Positions 26,000 through 36,889 are shown, counted from the stretch's first letter. The stretch: DNA of 44,799 nt from Oscillospiraceae bacterium (GCA_017532085.1 JAFXJT010000049.1:1-44799), one strand, 5' to 3'. Notes: a model not told the origin generated them from the sequence alone. Made by a program: numbers and translations.

Positions 26000-27283
26000 A
26001 TGCAGATTATTCGCTGTAACGGAACCGATGAGCTCCGCTTTTTAGATACCTTACGCAGCCGCAGCACCGCTCCTGATCCTGCTGTGGTCAATGCTGTGAC
26101 CGATATTCTGGAAAATGTACGTCAGAACGGCGATGCCGCTGTACGTGCTTATACCGAAAAATTTGACGGCAAATGCCCCGAAACCTTCGAGGTCGATGCC
26201 GATACCATTGCCGATGCACTGGAAAACGCAGAGCCTGCATTTGTGGATGCCTTGCTCAACGCCATCGAAAACATTGCCGATTTCCACAACCGACAGAAAG
26301 AACAAGGCTTTGTCAATACGCGCGATGACGGCGTGATGCTGGGTCAGAGACTGCGTGGTCTTGCTCGTGTGGGATTGTATGTCCCCGGTGGTACTGCTGC
26401 CTATCCTTCCAGTGTATTGATGAACGCCATTCCCGCAAAGATCGCCGGTGTAGGTGAACTGATCATGGTAACGCCTCCCGGCAAGGACGGCAAACCCAAT
26501 CCCGATATTCTGGTGGCTGCTTCGCTGTGCGGTGTGGATCGTGTGTTCCTGATGGGTGGTGCACAGGCTGTGGCAGCACTCGCCTATGGCACGGAATCCA
26601 TTCCTCGTGTGGATAAAATTGTAGGTCCCGGCAATATATATGTTGCAACGGCAAAGCGGCTGCTTTACGGCGTTGTGGATATTGATATGGCAGCGGGTCC
26701 CAGCGAGATTCTGGTGATGGCAGATGATTCCGCCGATCCGAAATTCGTAGCAGCGGATCTGATGTCCCAGGCCGAACACGATGTGTTGGCTTCTTCGATT
26801 CTCGTTACCACCAGTGATCGTATTGCAAAGGAAACCTGTGCCGAAATCGAACGCCAGCTTCAGTATCTCTCTCGTGCAGAGATTATTCGGAAATCTCTTG
26901 CCGATTACGGCGCAATCCTCATCTGCGACAGCAATGCACAGGCTGTGGCACTTGCCAATGAGATCGCTCCCGAACACCTGGAGGTGCTCATGGAAAATCC
27001 GTTGGAATATATCGGTAAGCTGGATAATGCCGGCTCTGTGTTCTTAGGTGCCTATGCATCTGAGCCTCTGGGAGATTACTATGCAGGACCGAACCATGTT
27101 CTGCCTACCTCCGGCACAGCAAGATTCTTCTCGCCCTTATCGGTATACAGCTTTGTCAAGCGTTCCAGCTATATTTACTACACGGAAGAAGCACTTCGTT
27201 GTGCAAAGGATGATATCCTATGCATTGCCAATAAAGAGGGTCTGACTGCTCATGCCAATGCAGTTGCCGTGCGTTTTGAGTAA
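26000..27283 (+). CDS. hisD: Histidinol dehydrogenase
   Basis: 427 residues from the ATG at 26000 (MQIIRCNGTDEL), matching the usual HisD N-terminus. It oxidises histidinol to histidine in two NAD+ steps using zinc. Landmarks: RVGLYVPGGTAAYPSSVLMN (~119-138), GGAQAVAALAYGTESIPRVD (~181-200), the HisD signature VDIDMAAGPSEILVMADD (~226-243), AEHDVLASS (zinc His, ~257-265) and EIAPEHLEVL. The ribosome site lies unusually far upstream with a hairpin between. Confidence 0.97.
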   Translation: MQIIRCNGTDELRFLDTLRSRSTAPDPAVVNAVTDILENVRQNGDAAVRAYTEKFDGKCPETFEVDADTIADALENAEPAFVDALLNAIENIADFHNRQKEQGFVNTRDDGVMLGQRLRGLARVGLYVPGGTAAYPSSVLMNAIPAKIAGVGELIMVTPPGKDGKPNPDILVAASLCGVDRVFLMGGAQAVAALAYGTESIPRVDKIVGPGNIYVATAKRLLYGVVDIDMAAGPSEILVMADDSADPKFVAADLMSQAEHDVLASSILVTTSDRIAKETCAEIERQLQYLSRAEIIRKSLADYGAILICDSNAQAVALANEIAPEHLEVLMENPLEYIGKLDNAGSVFLGAYASEPLGDYYAGPNHVLPTSGTARFFSPLSVYSFVKRSSYIYYTEEALRCAKDDILCIANKEGLTAHANAVAVRFE

Positions 27284-27307
27284 GCCCTAAGGAAGGATGC
27301 TGAAACT

Positions 27308-28363
27308 ATGTTGCAATTACCCGAAAAACTGACTGCACTCAAGCCCTATGACCCCATCACGGGCAGCTATACTGTGCGCTTGGATGCCAATGAATCCTAT
27401 TTTGATCTTCCCTTGGTGCTGAAAGCAAAAATCGCTGATCGCATTGAGGAAATTGATTTTAACCGCTATCCTGATCCACTGGCTGCTCCTGCCATCGAAG
27501 CCTTTGCTTCCTATTACAATGTGCCCGTAGATTGTGTCACTGCAGGAAACGGCTCCGATGAGCTGATTTCTATCCTGACCAGCTGCTTTTTGCAAGCAGG
27601 CAGCAAAATTGTAACGCTTTCTCATGATTTTTCCATGTATCGCTTCTATGCCTCATTGTATGAAGTGGAAACCATTACCGTGCAAAAGAACGATCATCTG
27701 CAAATCGATGTAGATACATTGATTGCTGCCTGTCAGAATGCAGATGCCGTAATCTTCTCCAATCCCTGCAACCCCACTTCTCTGGGACTGCCCCGCAATG
27801 AGATCAAGCGATTGCTGGATGCGGTATCCTGCCTTGTGATTCTGGATGAAGCGTATATGGATTTCTGGGATCAATCCGTCATGGATTGGGTCAATGCATA
27901 TGATCATCTGATCATTCTGCGCACCTGCTCCAAAGCAGTAGGACTTGCTGCCGCACGCATGGGTTTTGCTGTAACAAATCCGAGAATGACCGGTTTGCTG
28001 CGTGCAGCCAAATCTCCCTATAACTGCGATGCCATCAGCCAGACCATTGCTGCCACCGTATTGAACGAAAAGGAACTGCTGCAGCATTGCCGGGATGAGA
28101 TCATTGTGCAAACACAACGTCTGTACACCGCTATCTCCGCTCTGGTCAAGCGGTATCCGGCATTGCTGGAAACCGTTTATGCTCCCCGTACAAATTTTGT
28201 ATTTATCAAAACGGCCTATGCCCAAGAGATTCATCAGGCATTACTGGAACAAGGGATTGCTGTCCGCTGCTTCCCAAATGGTCTGCGGATCTGCTGCGGT
28301 ACACGCCGTGAGCATACATTGCTGCTGAATGCGCTGGAGAACATCCTTCAGCCAAAAGATTGA
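27308..28363 (+). CDS. hisC: Histidinol-phosphate aminotransferase
   Basis: 351 residues from the ATG at 27308 after AAGGAAGG. A fold-type I PLP enzyme converting imidazole acetol phosphate and glutamate to histidinol phosphate. Visible motifs: [13 protein letters not shown] (~24-36), NGSDELISI (~81-89), FSNPCNPTS (~150-158), LDEAYMDF (~179-186) and the PLP-lysine segment [17 protein letters not shown] with Lys near 209. Length is typical. Confidence 0.96.
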   Translation: MLQLPEKLTALKPYDPITGSYTVRLDANESYFDLPLVLKAKIADRIEEIDFNRYPDPLAAPAIEAFASYYNVPVDCVTAGNGSDELISILTSCFLQAGSKIVTLSHDFSMYRFYASLYEVETITVQKNDHLQIDVDTLIAACQNADAVIFSNPCNPTSLGLPRNEIKRLLDAVSCLVILDEAYMDFWDQSVMDWVNAYDHLIILRTCSKAVGLAAARMGFAVTNPRMTGLLRAAKSPYNCDAISQTIAATVLNEKELLQHCRDEIIVQTQRLYTAISALVKRYPALLETVYAPRTNFVFIKTAYAQEIHQALLEQGIAVRCFPNGLRICCGTRREHTLLLNALENILQPKD

Positions 28364-28382
28364 TGCCAAGGAGGTGCTTTTG

Positions 28383-28970
28383 ATGATGAGATCTGCAACC
28401 ATTACACGAAATACCAAAGAAACACAGATCACCATTTCTCTTTCCATGGATGGCAAAGGCAACAGTGCAATTGCAACCGGTATCGGTTTCTTTGATCATA
28501 TGCTGACCGCCCTTGCACGACACAGCGGAATCAGTCTGGAAATCCGTACTGTGGGTGATCTGCATGTGGATGCACATCATACCGTTGAAGATACCGGTAT
28601 CGTATTGGGTCAGGCTCTTGCAGAGGCGCTGGGAGATAAATCCGGCATTGCACGTTATGGCAGTGCTTACATTCCCATGGATGAAGCCCTCTCCTTCTGC
28701 GCATTGGATCTGTCCAATCGTCCGTATCTGGTCTTTCAGGGCTGCTTTACCAATGCCATGATCGGCAGCTATGATGCTCGTCTGACCGAAGAGTTCTTCC
28801 GTGCCGTAGCAGTGAATGCCGGCATGACCTTGCATCTGAATATGCTGTATGGCAGCAACGATCATCATAAGTGTGAAGCGCTCTTCAAGGCATTTGCCCA
28901 TGCACTCAAGGCTGCGATCCGCGAAAATGAGGATGGCAGTGTCTTATCCACCAAAGGAGTGTTATCATGA
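28383..28970 (+). CDS. hisB: Imidazoleglycerol-phosphate dehydratase
   Basis: 195 residues from the ATG at 28383 (another ATG follows directly) after AAGGAGG. A monofunctional HisB without the phosphatase domain. Metal-binding histidine motifs are present: [17 protein letters not shown] (~39-55), [10 protein letters not shown]-type [15 protein letters not shown] (~63-77), and [17 protein letters not shown] (~159-175). It overlaps hisH by four bases (ATGA). The separate histidinol-phosphate phosphatase needed by the pathway is not in this window. Confidence 0.97.
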   Translation: MMRSATITRNTKETQITISLSMDGKGNSAIATGIGFFDHMLTALARHSGISLEIRTVGDLHVDAHHTVEDTGIVLGQALAEALGDKSGIARYGSAYIPMDEALSFCALDLSNRPYLVFQGCFTNAMIGSYDARLTEEFFRAVAVNAGMTLHLNMLYGSNDHHKCEALFKAFAHALKAAIRENEDGSVLSTKGVLS

Positions 28971-29572
28971 TTGCTGTCATTGATTACGGCGCCGGTAACC
29001 TGTTCAGCGTCTGCAATGCACTGAATTATCTGGGAATGGCGCATAAGCTTACCAAGAATCCTGCAGATCTGCAGGCTGCCGATGGAATCATCCTGCCGGG
29101 AGTAGGCGCTTTTCCTGCCGGAATGCAAATGCTGGAGGAAAGCGGTCTGACAGAGGTGATCCGCACTGAATCCAAGAAAAAGCCGCTGCTGGGCATCTGC
29201 CTCGGCATGCAGATGCTGCTGGAGAAAAGTGATGAGGTTGCCCCCTGCAAAGGACTGGGTCTCATCCGTGGTGAAGTCCACAAGATTCCTTCTCAGCGTG
29301 TCATCATTCCCCATATGGGTTGGAATGAGCTGGTAATTACACAACAGAATTGTCCTCTGCTGCACGGCATCGAAGCACCGATATATACCTATTTTGTCCA
29401 CTCCTATCAAGCCTTCTGCGATGATCACAATATCATTGCCTATGCTGATTACGATGGAAAAATCCCCGCTTTGATCACCGATGGCGGTTATGTTTACGGC
29501 GCACAGTTCCATCCCGAAAAATCCGGTGAACAGGGACTGCAGATGCTGCGCAATTTCGGAGGGATGCTCTAA
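28967..29572 (+). CDS. hisH: Imidazole glycerol phosphate synthase, glutaminase subunit
   Basis: 201 residues. A class I glutamine amidotransferase that feeds ammonia to HisF. The triad is visible: nucleophile Cys in [13 protein letters not shown] (~75-87) and His/Glu in [12 protein letters not shown] (~181-192); the start [14 protein letters not shown] is diagnostic. Its stop overlaps the hisA start by one base (TAATG), indicating tight coupling. Confidence 0.97.
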   Translation: MIAVIDYGAGNLFSVCNALNYLGMAHKLTKNPADLQAADGIILPGVGAFPAGMQMLEESGLTEVIRTESKKKPLLGICLGMQMLLEKSDEVAPCKGLGLIRGEVHKIPSQRVIIPHMGWNELVITQQNCPLLHGIEAPIYTYFVHSYQAFCDDHNIIAYADYDGKIPALITDGGYVYGAQFHPEKSGEQGLQMLRNFGGML

Positions 29573-30735
29573 TGTTTATTTTACCTGCGATCGATATCCA
29601 CAAAGGTCAGTGTGTCAGACTGTATCAAGGAGATTATGCAACCGCTTCCAAGGTAGCAGAGGATCCGCTGGAAACCGCAAAAACATTTGAGGCTAACGGC
29701 GCAACATGGATCCATATGGTAGATCTTGACGGTGCAAAAGCAGGATATCCTGTGAACACTGAAATCTATAAGAATATTGCTCAGAATACCAACCTCAAAG
29801 TTGAGGTTGGCGGCGGCATTCGTACATTGGAAACCATTGGGGCGTATCTTGATCTTGGGATTGCACGTGTCATTCTGGGCTCGGTTGCACTGAAAAATCC
29901 AAAACTAGTTGCCGATGCCATCAAGGAATTCGGCAGCGAAAAAATCGTGGTAGGCATTGATGCCAAAAACGAAATGGTAGCCACCGAAGGCTGGCTGGAA
30001 ACTTCCGATGTACACTACATTGATCTGGCAAAAGAAATGATCGCCGTTGGCGTGCGGTATTTTATTTTCACCGATATCTCCAAAGACGGTACGCTTTCGG
30101 GCGTGAATGCGCATCAGCTGGAAGCTTTGGCAAAAGCCACTGCAGGACAATGCAGCATCATTGCAAGCGGCGGCGTACACACCATAGAGGATATCATCAC
30201 TTGTAAACAATTGGGTCTTTACGGCACGATTTGCGGCAAGTCCATCTACCAAGGCACCTTGGATCTTGCTGAGGCAATTCAGACAGCAGAAACACTGCAA
30301 ATCCGCCCGATGCAGATCGAAGATTATCCGGCACTGTATGCGCTCTGGGTTTCCTGCGGCAATGGTCTGAACAATCTGGATGATTCCGAAGAAGGCGTTG
30401 CAAAATATCTCAAACGCAATCCAACCACTTCCTTTGTCGCAGAAGAACACGGTCAACTGATCGGCGCTGTGCTTGCGGGACATGACGGCAGACGCGGCTA
30501 TATCCAGCATATGGCAGTGTCCGAATCCTGCAGACGAAGAGGAATCGGCAGCAAGCTGGTTGCAGTATGTCTGGATGCAATGCGAAAAGAGGGTATCCAT
30601 AAAGTCGCACTGGTCGCATTCAAGCGGAATCAGCTCGGAAATGCGTTTTGGGAACAGCAGGGCTTTACAGTGCGTGAAGATCTCAACTATCGGAATCTTG
30701 CACTTTCCGATATGATCCGATACGATCCCGAATGA
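29572..30735 (+). CDS. hisA: HisA isomerase fused to a C-terminal GNAT acetyltransferase domain
   Basis: 387 residues, about 145 longer than usual HisA. Residues 1-~240 are a full (beta/alpha)8 HisA: PAIDIHKGQCVRLYQGD with catalytic-region Asp8, GGGIRTLE (~80-87), VGIDAKN (~127-133), FTDISKDGTLSG with Asp168, and ASGGVHTIEDI (~198-208). After GKSIYQGTLDLAEAIQTAE the frame continues without a stop into a GNAT fold: LQIRPMQIEDYPALYALW (~242-259), FVAEEHGQLIGAVLAGHDG (~288-306), YIQHMAVSESCRRRGIGSKL with the acetyl-CoA loop RRRGIG (~321-326), and ALVAFKRNQLGNAFWEQQGF. HisA isomerises ProFAR to PRFAR; the acyl target of the GNAT part is unknown. No frameshift or internal ribosome site was seen at the junction. 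hisF follows after 19 bases. Confidence 0.95.
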   Translation: MFILPAIDIHKGQCVRLYQGDYATASKVAEDPLETAKTFEANGATWIHMVDLDGAKAGYPVNTEIYKNIAQNTNLKVEVGGGIRTLETIGAYLDLGIARVILGSVALKNPKLVADAIKEFGSEKIVVGIDAKNEMVATEGWLETSDVHYIDLAKEMIAVGVRYFIFTDISKDGTLSGVNAHQLEALAKATAGQCSIIASGGVHTIEDIITCKQLGLYGTICGKSIYQGTLDLAEAIQTAETLQIRPMQIEDYPALYALWVSCGNGLNNLDDSEEGVAKYLKRNPTTSFVAEEHGQLIGAVLAGHDGRRGYIQHMAVSESCRRRGIGSKLVAVCLDAMRKEGIHKVALVAFKRNQLGNAFWEQQGFTVREDLNYRNLALSDMIRYDPE

Positions 30736-30754
30736 TAGATAAAGGAGTAGCAAT

Positions 30755-31510
30755 ATGCTTGCAAAAAGAATTATCCCTTGTCTGGATGTACGCCACGGAA
30801 AAGTCGTTAAGGGCGTGAATTTTGAGGGCGTAAAGGATGTTGGGGATCCCATTGCCTGCGCTGCGGAATACAACCGTCAAGGTGCCGATGAGCTGGTATT
30901 CTATGATATCGTTGCCTCGCACGAAGGCAGAGGCGTTTTTCTCGATGTCGTGCGGGAAACCGCAAAGCAGGTGTTTATCCCGCTGACAGTAGGCGGCGGA
31001 ATTGCTTCGGTTTCCGATATGCGGGATACTCTGCGTGCCGGCGCCGATAAAATCAGCATCAATTCTTCTGCTGTGAAAAATCCTGCGCTGATATCCGAAG
31101 GAGCCGAGCTGTTCGGTTCCCAGTGTATTGTCGTTGGCATTGATGCCAAGCGCGACGGAAAAGGCGGCTATACTGTTTTTGTCAATGGCGGCAGAATCGA
31201 TATGTACATCGACCTGATCGAATGGGTACGAGAGATTCAGGCTAGAGGTGCAGGTGAGATCTGCCTGAACTCGATTGATACCGATGGTGTCCGCGGCGGT
31301 TTTGATCTGGAAATGTTGCAGGCTGTGTGTGCCAATGTAACCATTCCGGTCATTGCAAGCGGCGGTGCCGGAAAGCTTTCTGATTTTGCTACGGCATTTC
31401 AGAAAACCAATGCCACTGCTGCATTGGCTGCTTCCCTGTTCCACTTCGGCGAACTGACCGTGGCACAGGTAAAAGAGGACTGCCGCAGCAAAGGAATCAT
31501 AGTAAGATAA
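30755..31510 (+). CDS. hisF: Imidazole glycerol phosphate synthase, cyclase subunit
   Basis: 251 residues from the ATG at 30755 after AAAGGAG. A (beta/alpha)8 barrel that pairs with HisH to produce IGP and AICAR. Motifs: [20 protein letters not shown] (~4-23; catalytic Asp in CLDV), [38 protein letters not shown] with the second catalytic Asp (~171-185) and [13 protein letters not shown]. Last gene of the hisZ-F unit, closed by a terminator at once after the stop. Confidence 0.97.
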   Translation: MLAKRIIPCLDVRHGKVVKGVNFEGVKDVGDPIACAAEYNRQGADELVFYDIVASHEGRGVFLDVVRETAKQVFIPLTVGGGIASVSDMRDTLRAGADKISINSSAVKNPALISEGAELFGSQCIVVGIDAKRDGKGGYTVFVNGGRIDMYIDLIEWVREIQARGAGEICLNSIDTDGVRGGFDLEMLQAVCANVTIPVIASGGAGKLSDFATAFQKTNATAALAASLFHFGELTVAQVKEDCRSKGIIVR

Positions 31511-31511
31511 C

Positions 31512-31538
31512 AAAAAGCCCGTACCAACGGGCTTTTTT
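31512..31538 (+). terminator. Rho-independent terminator of the hisZ-F operon
   Basis: AAAAAGCCCGT and ACGGGCTTTTTT form a strong stem with an ACCA loop and T run. It separates the his operon from the MATE gene. Confidence 0.95.
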
Positions 31539-31565
31539 CTGCGTCTATGCATGAGATGCGGCAAA

Positions 31566-31595
31566 TTGCATACACTATGCAAAGCTGTATATTAT
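31566..31595 (+). promoter_or_regulatory. MATE gene promoter with inverted repeat over the -35
   Basis: A candidate -35 TTGCAT (31566-31571) and -10 TATTAT (31590-31595) lie 18 bases apart. The -35 forms the left arm of a perfect 7-bp inverted repeat TTGCATA-CAC-TATGCAA (31566-31582). A repressor or activator bound there would directly control entry of RNA polymerase. Confidence 0.55.
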
Positions 31596-31621
31596 GCTTT
31601 CCCACCTCAAGGAGGAACGTA

Positions 31622-33025
31622 ATGAAACGACAATCCGGCGCATGGCAGTTTTATAAACGCACACTGCTCATCGCCATTCCCATTACCATACAGAATCTCA
31701 TTACCAATTTTGTGGCGCTGATTGATAACATCATGGTAGGACAAGTCGGCACGGAAGAAATGTCCGGCGTTGCCATTGTCAATCAGATCTTGTTCGTATT
31801 TAATATTACCATCTTCGGTGTCATATCCGGTGCAGGAATTTTCTGTGCACAGTTCTTTGGCAAAGAAGACCATGAAGGTGTCCGATATACCTTCCGATTC
31901 AAACTGCAAAGTGCCTTATTGATCACAATACTCGGTATTCTGATCTTTTTGCTGCTGGGTGATCCGTTAATCACCATGTATCTGCATGATACGGAAAAAG
32001 GCATTGATCTGGAAAAAACCTTTTTCTTTGCAAAAGAATATCTTTCTATCATGCTTTGGGGGCTTGTTCCCTTTACGTTGGAGCAGATCTATGCCAGTAC
32101 ACTGCGGGAAGGCGGTATTGCAACACCCCCTATGGTAGCAGGCATTATTGCCGTGATCCTCAATACCGTGCTCAATTATCTGTTGATTTTTGGCATCGGA
32201 CCGTTTCCTGTATTGGGCGTAAAGGGTGCTGCCTATGCTACCATCTGCGCACGATTTGTACAAACCGCTATCGTAATCTTATGGGCACACACACATAAAA
32301 AGCGACTGCCCTTTATGGAAAAGCTCTATCCCTCTCTGTATATTCCCAAACAGCTGCGCAAACGGATTCTGGTCAAAGGACTGATTCCGCTGACCGCAAA
32401 TGAATGCTTGTGGTCAGCCGGTGTCGCAACACTGGTGCAGTGCTATTCCATCCGTGGTATTGATGTGGTAGCAGGACTGAATATTGCCAATACCGTGGTG
32501 AATCTGTTTAATGTCTTGTTTATCGCCTTTGGATCGGGTGTTTCTGTGGTCATCGGACAGCTGTTGGGCGCCAATGATCTGAAAAGTGCAAAATTTGCAG
32601 CGCCTCGTCTGATCTGGTTTTCAGGCGGAATGTGTATTGTTTTGGGTGCATTGATGGCCTGTTTTTCCGGCATATTCCCACAGGCCTACAATACCACTGA
32701 TGATGTTCGTTCGCTGGCAACTGCTTTTATTCTCATCAGTGCAATGCTTATGCCGATTCACGGAATTCTGCACTCCACCTATTTTACTCTGCGTTCCGGT
32801 GGAAAAACAGTCATCACCTTTTTATTCGACTGCGGCTTCTCATGGGGGATTATCGTACCGCTTGCCTATTGTCTGGCACACTTTACCTCATTGTCAATCC
32901 TTACGGTATATTTCTGCAGCCAAGGCATAGAGCTGATCAAATGCTTCATCGGCTTTGTCCTGATCAAAAAAGGAGTGTGGCTTTCCAATATCGTTTCCGC
33001 CCCCAATGAAGCAGTCACTCAGTAG
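31622..33025 (+). CDS. MATE family multidrug/metabolite exporter
   Basis: 467 residues from the ATG at 31622 (MKRQSGAWQFYKRTLL) after AAGGAGG; upstream in-frame ATGs lack a ribosome site. Twelve membrane segments in two halves are expected. Family features are the first-helix segment IPITIQNLITNFVALIDNIM followed by VGQVGTEEMSGVAIVNQ, and the second-half counterpart ANTVVNLFNVLFIAFGSGVS followed by IGQLLGAN. Such transporters expel cationic drugs or metabolites using Na+ or H+. The substrate is unknown. It interrupts the histidine genes but has its own promoter and terminator. Confidence 0.92.
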   Translation: MKRQSGAWQFYKRTLLIAIPITIQNLITNFVALIDNIMVGQVGTEEMSGVAIVNQILFVFNITIFGVISGAGIFCAQFFGKEDHEGVRYTFRFKLQSALLITILGILIFLLLGDPLITMYLHDTEKGIDLEKTFFFAKEYLSIMLWGLVPFTLEQIYASTLREGGIATPPMVAGIIAVILNTVLNYLLIFGIGPFPVLGVKGAAYATICARFVQTAIVILWAHTHKKRLPFMEKLYPSLYIPKQLRKRILVKGLIPLTANECLWSAGVATLVQCYSIRGIDVVAGLNIANTVVNLFNVLFIAFGSGVSVVIGQLLGANDLKSAKFAAPRLIWFSGGMCIVLGALMACFSGIFPQAYNTTDDVRSLATAFILISAMLMPIHGILHSTYFTLRSGGKTVITFLFDCGFSWGIIVPLAYCLAHFTSLSILTVYFCSQGIELIKCFIGFVLIKKGVWLSNIVSAPNEAVTQ

Positions 33026-33044
33026 GGATAACAGATATTAACAA

Positions 33045-33080
33045 CAATACGCTCATCGTTTCGATGTGCGTATTGTTTTT
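33045..33080 (+). terminator. Rho-independent terminator after the MATE gene
   Basis: CAATACGC-T-CATCG and CGATG-T-GCGTATTG pair with a TTT loop and one T/T mismatch, followed by a T run. It isolates the MATE gene from hisI. Confidence 0.93.
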
Positions 33081-33184
33081 GTCATGGAGGGGTCTCTTAG
33101 AGACAGGATCCGTATTCCGATGGAAAAGATAATCGGCATATCGCCGCATATCTGCTAAAATCCCATGGTTTCTATGGAAACCGC

Positions 33185-33213
33185 TTGCAAAAAAACAAGG
33201 GATATGCTATACT
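33185..33213 (+). promoter_or_regulatory. hisI-hisE promoter with candidate his operator
   Basis: TTGCAA (33185-33190) and TATACT (33208-33213) with a 17-base spacer. The -10 lies within TATGCTATACTGTAA (33203-33217), whose reverse complement matches the first hisZ repeat at 12 of 15 positions. Just upstream of the -35 is a perfect GGTTTC-TATG-GAAACC inverted repeat (33167-33182). Confidence 0.7.
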
Positions 33214-33255
33214 GTAAGGTGATGCAGTTTGAAAAAATTTACAAGGAGTATCATA

Positions 33256-33612
33256 ATGATTCAAATTGATCTGAACAACCTTGACCGTTTCTTTCAGAAA
33301 AGTGAGCTGATCCCCGCCATCTGCTACGAAGTGGATACCAAAACCGTGCTGATGCTCGCTTATATGAACAAAGAAAGCCTAAAGCGCACGCTTGAAACCG
33401 GCTATACTTGGTTCTGGAGCCGTTCCAGACAAGAATACTGGAACAAAGGTGCTACCAGCGGTCATCTGCAAAAAGTTGTTTCCATCTTTGCCGATTGCGA
33501 TGATGACACTTTGCTGGTCAATGTGAAGCAGACAGGTGTTGCCTGCCATACCGGCGAATACAGCTGCTTTTTTAAGGAACTCTATCATGATACAAAGGAG
33601 AATGCACAATGA
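33256..33612 (+). CDS. hisI: Phosphoribosyl-AMP cyclohydrolase
   Basis: 118 residues from the ATG at 33256 after ACAAGGAG; an in-frame upstream TTG has no ribosome site. It opens the purine ring of PR-AMP, the third histidine step. Motifs: [20 protein letters not shown] (~17-36), [18 protein letters not shown] (~48-65) and the metal site region [20 protein letters not shown] followed by HTGEYSCFF (~81-109). It is monofunctional and overlaps hisE by four bases. Confidence 0.96.
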   Translation: MIQIDLNNLDRFFQKSELIPAICYEVDTKTVLMLAYMNKESLKRTLETGYTWFWSRSRQEYWNKGATSGHLQKVVSIFADCDDDTLLVNVKQTGVACHTGEYSCFFKELYHDTKENAQ

Positions 33613-33947
33613 CAGTTTATCAAGAAATCTTCGAGGTCATCAAAGCGCGTAAGGCCGCTTATCAAAACGGCACCTCTGAATCCAATTCCTATACCTGTTA
33701 TCTGTTCGAGAAGGGCGTGGATAAAATCTGCAAAAAGGTCGGAGAAGAAGCTTCCGAAACCATTATCGCTGCCAAAAATAACGATCCGGATGAGCTGGCA
33801 AACGAAATCAACGATCTGATCTATCATCTGATGGTGCTTGCCGCCGACCGAGGTCTGGAGTGGAGTAAAGTAGAAGAAATTCTCAATGCACGCAATGAGA
33901 AGATCGGAAATCTGAAAACCTTCCATCAGGTGGATAAGAATACCTGA
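33609..33947 (+). CDS. hisE: Phosphoribosyl-ATP pyrophosphatase
   Basis: 112 residues; the ATG at 33609 overlaps the hisI stop (ATGA). HisE removes pyrophosphate from PR-ATP, the second histidine step. The all-alpha MazG-like metal-binding pattern is seen in [20 protein letters not shown] (~37-56) and [20 protein letters not shown] (~60-79). Together with hisI it completes the early pathway absent from the hisZ-F unit. Confidence 0.95.
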   Translation: MTVYQEIFEVIKARKAAYQNGTSESNSYTCYLFEKGVDKICKKVGEEASETIIAAKNNDPDELANEINDLIYHLMVLAADRGLEWSKVEEILNARNEKIGNLKTFHQVDKNT

Positions 33948-34045
33948 AACCCTGCACAAAATCCTACTGTGGTGAATATATTGTGAAAGAGGATTCTGCC
34001 GCTTTCCACTGCGGAGTTCTCAATTCTACCACAGGAGGAATGATT

Positions 34046-34804
34046 ATGAGCGAATATCATCAGAACGATGCCGCTTGCAGTGTTGTGCCAATGAAAGTGG
34101 ATCGTATCTTCGACAGCTGCAGCGATAAAGACTGCATCACCAATGTACAGGTTACATTGGAATGCGGTGAGCTGCCGCAGTCCATCACCTTGGTCAAGAC
34201 CCGCTGCGTGTCCATTGAAAACATCTGTATGAATGTGGAGCCGATTCCGTTCAATCGTGGATATTTTTCGGTGGATCTCACATTTACGTTCGGCGTTGAG
34301 CTGCTGGCCTATGAGCGTGCCTGCGATTGTCCGATTGTATTGCGCGGATGCGCCAGTGCTGCCAAAAGCGTAATCCTTTACGGCGGTGAGTCCAATACCA
34401 AGACCTTTTTCAGTAACGGTATGCGCATTGGTGAGACCAACAGCTGCTGCGAAGTTGTGAATCTGCCTACTGCCGCAGTACAGTGCGTGGATCCCATTGC
34501 ACTGGAAACCAGAATTTCCGGTATGTGCTCCAATCACGACGATGCCGGCTGCTGCCGTCACCGTACTGTGCTGCTGACGCTGGGTGTATTCTCGATCGTT
34601 GAGCTTTCACGACCTGTTACTATGATGGTAGCTGCATATCCATATACAGTACCGAAAAAAACCTGCTCCTGCGAAACAGATTCGCCCTGTGAAGTATTCA
34701 GCCGCATCTCGTTTCCTACAGAGGAGTTCTTGCCGCAAGGAAATACTGCTCTTGATTCGGGCACCTGCGGCTGCGGCGGAACGCTTCTCTCCGCCGATCA
34801 CTGA
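34046..34804 (+). CDS. Cysteine-rich conserved clostridial protein of unknown function
   Basis: 252 residues from the ATG at 34046, eight bases after CAGGAGG; the ATG at 34040 is too close to it. Twenty cysteines (about 8%) occur throughout, several in close pairs (NSCCE, AGCCRH, KTCSCE, TCGCGG), with no signal peptide or membrane segment. The central part, VEPIPFNRGYFSVDLTFTF and VILYGGESNTKTFFS, resembles from memory an unnamed Clostridia family with the pattern 'VYDSC.DKDC...VEPVPFNRG'; no function is known to me. Cysteine density could mean metal binding or disulfide-crosslinked assembly such as a spore or surface layer; both are guesses. It lies between hisE and ligA without an obvious promoter. 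Confidence 0.75.
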   Translation: MSEYHQNDAACSVVPMKVDRIFDSCSDKDCITNVQVTLECGELPQSITLVKTRCVSIENICMNVEPIPFNRGYFSVDLTFTFGVELLAYERACDCPIVLRGCASAAKSVILYGGESNTKTFFSNGMRIGETNSCCEVVNLPTAAVQCVDPIALETRISGMCSNHDDAGCCRHRTVLLTLGVFSIVELSRPVTMMVAAYPYTVPKKTCSCETDSPCEVFSRISFPTEEFLPQGNTALDSGTCGCGGTLLSADH

Positions 34805-36889
<2,085 letters not shown>

